DNA from: Pseudomonadota bacterium
GTDB lineage: Bacteria > Pseudomonadota > Gammaproteobacteria > Burkholderiales > Thiobacillaceae
Length of the DNA: 64,000 nucleotides
Assembly (NCBI GenBank): GCA_021826065.1
Contig: JAKADY010000002.1
Location: 51,530 to 115,529, forward strand
Reading direction: 5' to 3'
Numbering within the stretch: the first letter of the stretch is position 1; each line of letters starts with the position of its first letter. The notes beneath the pieces were generated by a model. That model saw nothing but the letters and a program-made list of their open reading frames with translations, was not told where the DNA came from and searched no databases. A program made the translations under genes and the position numbers. Shown piece after piece: positions 39,511-45,585 of the stretch.

Positions 39511-40644
39511 TCAAGCCACCCGCTTTTCGAACACGCTTTTTGCTGCGCTCATGCCGCGCAGAAATTTCGCCTGTCGCCGGGCGGCGAGCTCGATGAGTGA
39601 AGCCGGTTTACCCACGGCGTGGCCGAATTCCTTGAGAAACATCGTGCCGTGTTCGATGAACGCTTCCGTATCCACCCCCAGCCGTTCGAGTAGCTTCGGC
39701 GTCCTCTGCGGGATGATGCCGCGCTTGAGCGGATGCAGGCAACGGCCCAGGGTCTCGACGAGTTCCAGATAGTCCGCCCAGGCATAGGGGATCGCCCAGG
39801 CCTCCCGGCCCGTGGCATCGAAGGGCATAAGCGGGGCAGGCAGCAAGGCGGCTTGCGCAGTGTCTTTCGCGTGTAGCCCCTCGTCGGCGTGACTTGCCAG
39901 CGCCTCACTCAGTAGCGCGCCTGGCTCGGTCGGTTGATTTTCGCTTCTTGCTTCCGTGGCCATCTCGGCGATGCTTAGCGCAACGCGCGCTTCGACCTTT
40001 TCGGGCGCAAGACGTGCCTGCACGCTGGTGTAGTCGCTCGCCTCGGGCGTTTCGCAGATCCCCGCCCTGATCGGGTTGAGATCGACATAGGCCATCGCCA
40101 TCAACACCGCTTCTTCGTCGAGCAGCGCCTGGCTCTTGAAGCGGCCTTCCCAGAAGCGGCCCTTGACGCCGTCCTCGCGGTTGGCCTCGCGAGCGATGCC
40201 TTCGTTGAGCACGCGCATGAACCACGATAGATCGCTCAGCCGCTCGCGATAGAGCGCGGCGTATTCCATGACGCGCGCCAATTCCGCATCATCCATCACC
40301 GCACGTGTTTCGGGATTCTGGTAGCGCTGCACCAGAAGCGGCCCGGTGAAAAGCTGAGTCCAGCGCTCGAGCACCTCGTCGTCGCTCAAGCTTAGCGCAC
40401 GCGCGCGGTCGATTCTGAGCACGATGTGGTAGTGGTTGCTCATCACCGCATAGGCGGCCACATCGATGGTGAAGACGGAGGCGAGCTGGCGGATGCGCGC
40501 CTCGATCCAGCCGCGCCGGTGGTCGAAGTTCCTGCCCGTCAGGGCATCCTGGCCACACAGAAAGGCACGGCGCACGCAGCGGGAAACCACGTGATACCAG
40601 GGCGTATCGGCCACTGAGACGAGTTCGGAGCGGGGGCGGGTCAT
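39511..40644 (-). CDS. RAYT-type (REP-associated tyrosine) transposase
   Basis: Single-strand DNA nuclease/transposase of the Y1 IS200-like superfamily, thought to mobilise REP palindromes. 377 residues. N-terminal WYHVVSRCVRRAFLCG, the HUH metal motif as HYH at residues 71-73 in VMSNHYHIVLR, FWEGRFKSQALLD near 165, and the catalytic tyrosine Tyr186 in AMAYVDLNPIRAGI. It has a C-terminal extension of roughly 170 residues after the core. No transposon ends flank it, as usual for RAYTs. GTAG-starting REP elements occur in the window at 9544 and 45451-45518. Confidence 0.88.
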   Translation of the reverse strand: MTRPRSELVSVADTPWYHVVSRCVRRAFLCGQDALTGRNFDHRRGWIEARIRQLASVFTIDVAAYAVMSNHYHIVLRIDRARALSLSDDEVLERWTQLFTGPLLVQRYQNPETRAVMDDAELARVMEYAALYRERLSDLSWFMRVLNEGIAREANREDGVKGRFWEGRFKSQALLDEEAVLMAMAYVDLNPIRAGICETPEASDYTSVQARLAPEKVEARVALSIAEMATEARSENQPTEPGALLSEALASHADEGLHAKDTAQAALLPAPLMPFDATGREAWAIPYAWADYLELVETLGRCLHPLKRGIIPQRTPKLLERLGVDTEAFIEHGTMFLKEFGHAVGKPASLIELAARRQAKFLRGMSAAKSVFEKRVA

Positions 40645-40988
40645 GGCGTCATCCTAGCGGAGCGGAGGGGGGTGTCAAAAGAAAAGCAAGTGGGTGTCCT
40701 TAACTTTTACTTGCTTAACTTTTTACTTTTTCACAGCGGGTGTAATTGTCAGCAGATTGGCGTATTACCATTGCAGTGTCGACCGATGATCCATGTGCCG
40801 CGGTGTTGTAGTCCTAGTACCCGACCCCAATAGGTCTAACAAGGACAGTTCAATGATTAGACTTTATTATTGCTTTTTCTCTGATTTTTCTCAAAAAAAA
40901 CCCTGCCGAGGCAGGGTACTGGACGGGCTGGCCTCCGCCATGTCAGACATTCATCCTGTCCATAACAGAGGCCTGGTGGGTTGCAAGA
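40645..40988. other. AT-rich intergenic region between the transposase and pilin genes
   Basis: 344 bases without a convincing gene. It is markedly AT-rich for this genome (runs such as TTAACTTTTTACTTTTTC near 40713). It holds the promoter side of the transposase gene and, at 40893-40917, the terminator of the pilin gene. Confidence 0.6.
40893..40917 (-). terminator. Rho-independent terminator of the pilin gene
   Basis: On the minus strand: stem CCCTGCC/GGCAGGG (40901-40916 with a 2-base loop) followed by eight T (the A-run at 40893-40900). Strong and correctly placed 70 bases after the pilin stop. Confidence 0.9.
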
Positions 40989-41495
40989 TCAGCCGCTGCT
41001 GCCGCCGCTGCTGCCGCCGCTGCTGCCGCCGCTGCTGCCGCCGCTGCTGGTAGGACAGGTAGAAGGTGCGCAAGTGGCGTCCGTTGAACATGTCCAGTTA
41101 AGCGGTTGACCAGAAGTCGCGGCGGCGGGTGTGAGCGTGACCTTCTTGCCGCTCACACAAGATGCGACACCTGTACTCTTCATAGTGACAGTTATTATAC
41201 CGTTTGCTGTTTCTATGCTATTTGCATACTTCCCAGCATTACTTGAAATGTCCGCCGGTACGCCATTTGACCCGGCGTCGCAGTCTGTTAAGCTTCCTGT
41301 ATCGTTGTAACACGCTGATACAGCCAGTTTGGCACTGGATGTCAGATTAATGGCCTCCGACAATTGTGCCTTACCCGTATAGTCTTGATAAGCCGGCACA
41401 GCGATCGCAGCCAAGATGCCGATGATGGCCACGACGATCAACAGTTCGATCAGGGTGAAACCGGCCTGGCCGGTGCGGTGTTGCAAGTGTTGCAT
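40989..41495 (-). CDS. Type IV major pilin (PilA/PilE) with a Gly-Ser repeat tail
   Basis: 168 residues. Class III leader QHLQHRTGQAG cut before Phe13; the mature start FTLIELLIVVAIIGILAAIA has Glu at +5. A body with two cysteine pairs follows (CYNDTGSLTDC; later CVSG with CSTDATCAPSTC). The last 18 or so residues are SSGG repeats, encoded by a 12-base tandem repeat. TAGGAG lies 7 bases before ATG 41495. The gene has its own RpoN-type promoter and a strong terminator, so it is monocistronic. No pil assembly genes are in the window. The tail is not a normal pilin feature. Confidence 0.92.
   Translation of the reverse strand: MQHLQHRTGQAGFTLIELLIVVAIIGILAAIAVPAYQDYTGKAQLSEAINLTSSAKLAVSACYNDTGSLTDCDAGSNGVPADISSNAGKYANSIETANGIITVTMKSTGVASCVSGKKVTLTPAAATSGQPLNWTCSTDATCAPSTCPTSSGGSSGGSSGGSSGGSSG
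40992..41050 (-). repeat. 12-base tandem repeat encoding the pilin SSGG tail
   Basis: On the plus strand the unit GCTGCTGCCGCC repeats about four and a half times, directly before the pilin stop at 40989-40991. The unit is a multiple of three, so copy-number change alters tail length without frameshift. Confidence 0.9.
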
Positions 41496-41556
41496 GATGG
41501 ACTCCTATGTGGGTTGCGAATCACAGATGTACGCCGTTGGGCGTCGTCTGGGTCCA

Positions 41557-41572
41557 AGCGAGAAGCGTGCCA
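41557..41572 (-). promoter_or_regulatory. RpoN (sigma-54) promoter of the pilin gene
   Basis: On the minus strand TGGCAC-N5-TCGCT, with the GG and GC elements 10 bases apart, one mismatch from TGGCAC-N5-TTGCT. It lies about 62 bases before the pilin start. RpoN control with PilR is common for pilA; inferred here from sequence. Confidence 0.6.
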
Positions 41573-41861
41573 GCTATCCTGGATCTCGCTCTCTCTAGGT
41601 CAGTATCGGCCGGACGGGCCGGAACTTGAGCGATGGACGACCAGGCGATGGGCGCTTCGACGGTGGGGTCACGGCTGGAGCCGAGCGGGGCTGCGCTTGC
41701 GGATGACGGGTGACGATTTTCGTCACCTGCTGCCGCAAAACGTCAGGCAGTGTCGTCACACAAGAGTGGGTTGTCGGCAAGGGATTGCCGACCGATGGCA
41801 GGGTGGGGATGGGCCGCTGGCCTGGGCGCGTTTTTTCTTTCCGCCGGGGTAGAATGTGCCC
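41573..41861. other. Intergenic region upstream of coiled-coil paralog 2
   Basis: No gene supported. It contains a perfect 8-bp hairpin GGTGACGA-TTT-TCGTCACC at 41709-41727 and the first GTCGGCAA hairpin at 41773-41792. Confidence 0.5.
41773..41792. repeat. GTCGGCAA hairpin, copy 1
   Basis: GTCGGCAA-GGGA-TTGCCGAC: perfect 8-bp stem with a 4-base loop, 69 bases before coiled-coil paralog 2. First of five related hairpins up to 44164. Confidence 0.75.
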
Positions 41862-42260
41862 ATGTCGGCCTCGACCTCGCTCATCGATCTTTACGACCGG
41901 CTCGCCAACGCGCCGGATGACCGCACACGCGCGCGGGTCATCGCCGAGGCCTTCGAGATGCTGGAGGTGCGCTATCCGCACCTGCCCGACCTCGCCACGC
42001 GGCAGAATCTGAGCGAGACCGAGCTCAAGCTCATCAGAGAGATCGAGCTGGTCAGGCGCGAGACGGAGCAGGTGCGCGCCGAGCTGAAGGTAGACATCGA
42101 ACGGGTGCGCGCCGAGCTGATCAAAGAGATCGAACAGGTACGTGCCCAGACCGAGCGCGTGCGGGCCAACATCCTCGCCTGGTCGTTCGTGTTCTGGGCC
42201 AGCCAGTTTGCCGCGATCATGGCCCTGCTCTGGCGGCTGTGGCCGCTGGCGGGCGGCTGA
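41862..42260 (+). CDS. Membrane-anchored coiled-coil protein (DUF1640-like), paralog 2
   Basis: 132 residues. N-terminal domain LIDLYDRLANAPDDRTRARVIAEAFEMLEVRYPHLPDLATRQNL is nearly identical to paralogs 3 and 4. A short coiled coil (about 52-105) is less regular here than in its relatives, and a C-terminal helix (ILAWSFVFWASQFAAIMALLWRLWPLAGG) probably anchors it in the inner membrane. ATG 41862 matches the start of the paralogs; a GTG six bases earlier is possible. It is the only member on the plus strand and is flanked on both sides by GTCGGCAA hairpins. Function unknown. Confidence 0.78.
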   Translation: MSASTSLIDLYDRLANAPDDRTRARVIAEAFEMLEVRYPHLPDLATRQNLSETELKLIREIELVRRETEQVRAELKVDIERVRAELIKEIEQVRAQTERVRANILAWSFVFWASQFAAIMALLWRLWPLAGG

Positions 42261-42314
42261 GCCGCCGGCCGGGGTCTCTCGATCCGGCCCTGCAGACGTC
42301 ATCGTCGGCTGGAT

Positions 42315-42337
42315 GTCGGCAAGAAGGGGTTGCCGAC
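42315..42337. repeat. GTCGGCAA hairpin, copy 2
   Basis: GTCGGCAA at 42315-42322 and TTGCCGAC at 42330-42337 around a 7-base loop, 55 bases after coiled-coil paralog 2. Confidence 0.75.
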
Positions 42338-42360
42338 CTGCGGCTGCCTCAACGAGGGGT

Positions 42361-42498
42361 TCACGGGCTGATCCGGTTCGGGGACTCGTCCATGCGCCGG
42401 ATGCGGAAGTCGATCAAGAAGCGGTCGCCGCCTTTGCGGATCAGGGCGTGGATGCGTTCCAGGCTTCGGCCCCGTTCAACTGCAGTTTTTAGGCTAAA
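42361..42498 (-). pseudogene. Probable gene remnant with protein-like frame
   Basis: A 45-codon minus-strand frame without a start codon reads LKTAVERGRSLERIHALI, then RKGGDRFLIDFRIRRMDE, and ends SPNRISP. Composition and periodicity look like real protein rather than shadow, but no family is recognised and it begins right after a stop. Most likely the 3' end of a deleted gene. Confidence 0.3.
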
Positions 42499-42516
42499 TC
42501 AGTGTTTCCATAGCGA

Positions 42517-43003
42517 GTGCCGTGGCCAAATGAGGTTGACCTCTACTCACCGCAGGCCTATGACAAACACCTGGCCCTCAAAGTCCCGCCGCTCCTCTTG
42601 GTGACGCTGCTCTACGTCATCCGCCACCTGCTGATCGTCTTCCTCGCCTACAACCCCAGCCCTAAACTGGGCGCGGCCTTTGCCTTTCTGCAGCCGCTGG
42701 CCGAGCCGTGGATCGTGGCGGCCGACCTGCGGGCGCTGCTCGTGCTGCTCACCTGGTGGCAGCAGCGGCCGCAGGCGAAGAACCTCTGGCGTTGGCTCTG
42801 GCGCAATGGGCGCTGGCTGCTCACAGCCTCGCTGCTCGCCCAATTCACACGCCTGGCACCTGACCCAGGGCGAGCGTCTGGCCATCGTCACCCGAGGGCT
42901 GGATTTGCTTTGCATCTATTACCTGTGGCGCTCGCCGCGCGTGGCCGACACCTTCGCCGATTTCCCCGCTCCTCCTGGACGCCCGTTTTGCACAGATGCG
43001 TAG
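42517..43003 (+). pseudogene. DUF2919-family membrane protein gene with a frameshift
   Basis: The first frame reads EVDLYSPQAYDKHLALKVPP, then LLLVTLLYVIRHLLIVFLAY, and WLWRNGRWLLTASLLAQF, a good match to the DUF2919 inner-membrane family. Near 42858 the sense moves to another frame, which continues WHLTQGERLAIVTRGLDLLC and IYYLWRSPRVADTFADFP before a TAG at 43001-43003. A single-base indel explains this. GTG 42517 is the only start available. It could be a real pseudogene or a sequencing error; the surroundings favour decay. Confidence 0.65.
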
Positions 43004-43051
43004 GGCGGCATGCCCATGCCGCCGGGGCACCCATGCGGGATTGTTTGTATC

Positions 43052-43072
43052 GTCGGCAAGGGACAGCCGAAC
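43052..43072. repeat. GTCGGCAA-type hairpin, copy 3
   Basis: GTCGGCAAGGGACAGCCGAA: imperfect version, identical to copy 4, at the 3' end of coiled-coil paralog 3. Confidence 0.65.
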
Positions 43073-43097
43073 TACGGATAGGATCGCGTCGGTGCGC

Positions 43098-43589
43098 TTA
43101 GCCGGCCGTCGGCCACAGGCGCCAGAGGAGCAGCGCGATGGCGCCGAACTGCGTCAGCCAGAAGACGAAAGACCACTGTAGCAGGTTGGCGCGTGCGCGC
43201 GCGATGTCCACCTTGAGCTCGGCGCGCACCTGCTCGATCTCTTTCTGCAGCCGAAGCTCGGTTTCCTTGAGCTCGGCGCGCACCTGCTCGGTTTCGTGTT
43301 TCACATGCTCGATCTCACGGGTGAGTTCCAGACGCACCTGCTCGATCTCACGGGTGAGTTCCAGACGCACCTGCTCGATCTCACGGGTGAGTTCCAGACG
43401 CACCTGCTCAATCTCTTTGACGAGCTTGAGCTCGGTCTCGCTCAAGTTCTGCCGGGTGGCGAGATCGGGCAGGTGTGGATAGCGCGCCTCCAGCATCTCG
43501 AAGGCCTCGGCGATGATCTTCGCGCGCGTGCGCTCGTCCGGCGCGTTGGCCAGACGGTCGTACAGATCGATGAGCGAGGCGGCGGACAT
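43098..43589 (-). CDS. Membrane-anchored coiled-coil protein (DUF1640-like), paralog 3
   Basis: 163 residues: head domain LIDLYDRLANAPDERTRAKI... with PHLPDLATRQNLSETELKL, a coiled coil containing three consecutive copies of EIEQVRLELTR (11 residues, 33 bases, at about 43305-43410), further hendecad-like units, and a C-terminal helix (LLQWSFVFWLTQFGAIALLLWRLWP). Nearly identical to paralog 4 except for 22 extra residues, which equal two repeat units. Its flanks (hairpin downstream, GCGAAGATTCTATCACCGCC upstream) are also shared with paralog 4, so the whole cassette was duplicated recently. Function unknown; an oligomeric inner-membrane rod is plausible. Confidence 0.8.
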   Translation of the reverse strand: MSAASLIDLYDRLANAPDERTRAKIIAEAFEMLEARYPHLPDLATRQNLSETELKLVKEIEQVRLELTREIEQVRLELTREIEQVRLELTREIEHVKHETEQVRAELKETELRLQKEIEQVRAELKVDIARARANLLQWSFVFWLTQFGAIALLLWRLWPTAG

Positions 43590-43623
43590 GCGAAGATTCT
43601 ATCACCGCCCAATTGTTTGGGGC

Positions 43624-43644
43624 GTCGGCAAGGGACAGCCGAAC
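43624..43644. repeat. GTCGGCAA-type hairpin, copy 4
   Basis: Identical to copy 3 including about 25 following bases; lies between paralogs 3 and 4 at the 3' end of paralog 4. Confidence 0.65.
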
Positions 43645-43669
43645 TACGGATAGGATCGCGTCGGTGCGC

Positions 43670-44095
43670 TCAGCCGGCCGTTGGCCACAGGCGCCAGAGG
43701 AGCAGCGCGATGGCGCCGAACTGCGTCAGCCAGAAGACGAAAGACCACTGTAGGATGTTGGCGCGTGCGCGCGCGATGTCTACCTTGAGCTCGGCGCGCA
43801 CCTGCTCGGTTTCGTGCTTCACCTGCTCGATCTCTTTGACGAGTTTGAGCTCAGTCTCTTTGAGTTCGGCACGTACCTGTTCGATCTCACGGGTGAGTTC
43901 CAGACGCACCTGCTCGATCTCTTTGATGAGCTTGAGCTCGGTCTCGCTCAAGTTCTGCCGGGTGGCGAGATCGGGCAGGTGCGGATAGCGCGCCTCCAGC
44001 ATCTCGAAGGCCTCGGCGATGATCTTCGCGCGCGTGCGCTCGTCCGGCGCGTTGGCCAGACGGTCGTACAGATCGATGAGCGAGGCGGCGGACAT
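43670..44095 (-). CDS. Membrane-anchored coiled-coil protein (DUF1640-like), paralog 4
   Basis: 141 residues, same head and same C-terminal anchor as paralog 3. The coiled coil has fewer repeats: one EIEQVRLELTR, then EIEQVRAELKETELKLVK and EIEQVKHETEQVRAELK. The length difference from paralog 3 is exactly two 11-residue units. Start ATG 44095 by comparison with its paralogs. The pair is tandem and co-oriented, roughly 570 bases apart from start to start, each unit carrying its own hairpin. It probably arose by unequal crossing-over. Confidence 0.8.
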   Translation of the reverse strand: MSAASLIDLYDRLANAPDERTRAKIIAEAFEMLEARYPHLPDLATRQNLSETELKLIKEIEQVRLELTREIEQVRAELKETELKLVKEIEQVKHETEQVRAELKVDIARARANILQWSFVFWLTQFGAIALLLWRLWPTAG

Positions 44096-44144
44096 GCGAA
44101 GATTCTATCACCGCCTAATCGTTGGGGCTGCCGACCCGTTGTTT

Positions 44145-44164
44145 GTCGGCAGAGGACTGCCGAT
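44145..44164. repeat. GTCGGCAA-type hairpin, copy 5
   Basis: GTCGGCAG-AGGA-CTGCCGAT: 8-bp stem with one G-T pair, 50 bases upstream of paralog 4. A partial copy (GGGCTGCCGACCCG) lies at about 44125. Confidence 0.6.
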
Positions 44165-44214
44165 CCTATGACTGGCAGCGCCTATGACACACTGTTGCGC
44201 GATGCGAGCGACTG

Positions 44215-44244
44215 TTGAAGGGGGGTGCGATCTGGCGCTAGAAT
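44215..44244 (+). promoter_or_regulatory. Promoter of the 35-residue membrane peptide gene
   Basis: TTGAAG at 44215-44220, an 18-base spacer and TAGAAT at 44239-44244, about 32 bases before the small ORF. Confidence 0.5.
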
Positions 44245-44275
44245 TCGGGTAAGTCTGACACAACCGGAGCCTGCC

Positions 44276-44383
44276 ATGCTGCGCATGTTCAACAAGACCA
44301 ACCTGCCCATGACCGTGGTGGTCATGTTGATCGTCTGGGCCTGGCTGAGCCTGCTGAGCGTGCTGTTGAGCCGGCTGTTCTGA
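44276..44383 (+). CDS. 35-residue single-helix membrane peptide
   Basis: The peptide starts LRMFNKTNLPM and continues TVVVMLIVWAWLSLLSVLLS before RLF and a TGA. It has a short basic start and one long hydrophobic helix of about 22 residues. GGAG at 44266-44269 lies 6 bases before ATG 44276, a promoter-like TTGAAG-18-TAGAAT precedes it, and a bidirectional terminator follows 15 bases after the stop. This complete set of expression signals argues for a real small gene. Family not recognised; it faces rpoH tail to tail. Confidence 0.6.
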   Translation: MLRMFNKTNLPMTVVVMLIVWAWLSLLSVLLSRLF

Positions 44384-44397
44384 TTCCCGGCTCCCGT

Positions 44398-44424
44398 AAA
44401 AAAGCCCCGCTTCGCGGGGCTTTT
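44398..44424. terminator. Bidirectional terminator between the small membrane gene and rpoH
   Basis: A-run, GCCCCGC at 44404-44410, loop TTC, GCGGGGC at 44414-44420, TTTT. T-runs on both strands serve rpoH (minus) and the small gene (plus). Confidence 0.9.
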
Positions 44425-44442
44425 GCTATCTGGCGTAGGGGC

Positions 44443-45294
44443 TCAACCGGCCAGCGCCGCCTTCATCTTCTGCAGGGCCTTGGCCTCGATCTGGCGCACC
44501 CGCTCGGCGGAGATGCCGTAGACCGCCGCCAGCTCGTGCAGGGTGGCGGGGTTGTCCTCGTTGAGCCAGCGCGCCTCGATGATATGGCGGCTGCGTGCGT
44601 CGAGGCTATCGAGCGCGCGACTCAGTCCCTCGGTGGCGAGGCGTTCGCGCTCGGCCTGTTCGAGGTGCTGAGTGGGGTCGGTGTCGGGGGCGGCCAGATA
44701 GGCGATAGGCATGAAGTTGTTTTCGTCCTCATCCTGGGTCGGCTCCAGGGCGATGTCCTGGCCGTAGAGGCGGGCCTCCATCTCGCGCACGTCCTCGCGC
44801 TGCACGTTGAGGGTGCGCGCCACCTCTTCGACCTCCTGCGCGGTGAGCGCGCCGTCACCCTGTTTGAGGCCGCGCAGGTTGAAGAAGAGCTTGCGCTGGG
44901 CCTTGGTGGTGGCCACCTTGACCAGGCGCCAGTTGCGTAGGATGAACTCGTGGATCTCGGCCTTGATCCAGTGCACGGCGAAGGAGACCAAGCGCACACC
45001 GCGCTCGGGGTCGAAGCGCTTGACCGCCTTCATGAGGCCGACGTTGCCCTCCTGGATCAGGTCGGCGTGGGGTAGCCCATAGCCCAGATAGCCGCGGGCG
45101 ATGGACACCACCAGGCGCAGGTGCGAGAGCACGAGCTGGCGCGCCGCCTCCAGGTCGTTGTGTTCGCGGAAGCGCTTCGCCAAGGCGTATTCCTCCTCAG
45201 CACTGAGGATGGGGAAGCGGTTGACCGCTTGTATGTAATTCTCCAGGCTGCCGAGCGAGGTGGGTACGGGATAGCTCAGGGTGGCTGTGGTCAT
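44443..45294 (-). CDS. rpoH: Heat-shock sigma factor RpoH (sigma-32)
   Basis: Directs RNA polymerase to heat-shock promoters. 283 residues. Sigma-70 family regions 2 and 4 are clear: core-binding DLIQEGNVGLMKAVKRFDPERG near 80, the RpoH box QRKLFFNLR near 130, and a region 4 helix-turn-helix (LHELAAVYGISAERVRQIEAKAL) near 250. AGGAGGG lies 6 bases before ATG 45294. A CIRCE operator starts 32 bases upstream. It is the first of the conserved rpoH-ftsXEY block. Confidence 0.97.
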   Translation of the reverse strand: MTTATLSYPVPTSLGSLENYIQAVNRFPILSAEEEYALAKRFREHNDLEAARQLVLSHLRLVVSIARGYLGYGLPHADLIQEGNVGLMKAVKRFDPERGVRLVSFAVHWIKAEIHEFILRNWRLVKVATTKAQRKLFFNLRGLKQGDGALTAQEVEEVARTLNVQREDVREMEARLYGQDIALEPTQDEDENNFMPIAYLAAPDTDPTQHLEQAERERLATEGLSRALDSLDARSRHIIEARWLNEDNPATLHELAAVYGISAERVRQIEAKALQKMKAALAG

Positions 45295-45326
45295 CGACGC
45301 CCTCCTAAAATATTTCTATGGAAAGT

Positions 45327-45353
45327 TTAGCACTCTCCTGTTGAGAGTGCTGA
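45327..45353. promoter_or_regulatory. CIRCE operator (HrcA site) upstream of rpoH
   Basis: TTAGCACTC at 45327-45335, nine bases, GAGTGCTGA at 45345-45353. The consensus is TTAGCACTC-N9-GAGTGCTAA, so 17 of 18 arm bases match with exact spacing. It lies 33-59 bases upstream of the rpoH start, where a bound repressor would block transcription. Confidence 0.85.
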
Positions 45354-45450
45354 TGGCGCAAAGTTCCCTGCCGGCGTGGGTGGAGCGAACACCCCCGGCA
45401 AGCTTGCTTGTGTCGGCGCTCCTGCACCCCGACCACATCGAAGAGCGGTG

Positions 45451-45518
45451 GTAGGAGCGACGAGAGTCGCGACTTCGACTGCGGGCATCGCAATGGTCAC
45501 GGCTTTCGCCGCTCCTAC
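45451..45518. repeat. Head-to-head pair of REP elements (BIME-like)
   Basis: A plus-strand unit at 45451-45473 begins GTAGGAGCGA and ends GTCGCGAC; the inverted unit at 45496-45518 ends GCTCCTAC. Both match the REP at 9544-9566 in the GTAGGAGCG start and hairpin plan. They lie in the gap between rpoH and ftsX. Confidence 0.75.
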
Positions 45519-45585
45519 AACGGCCATAGGCTAACGGCCACGTTCATGCGCTGGGAGACATGGCCATGTCCGTTGTTAAGCGGGC

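Noticed and set aside
40992..41050. CRISPR-like short repeats
   Set aside because: Twelve-base uninterrupted tandem units inside a coding region, with no spacers and no cas genes.
41773..44164. Integron cassette array with attC sites
   Set aside because: The hairpins lack the GTTRRRY and RYYYAAC core sites and no integrase is present; gene orientations also differ.
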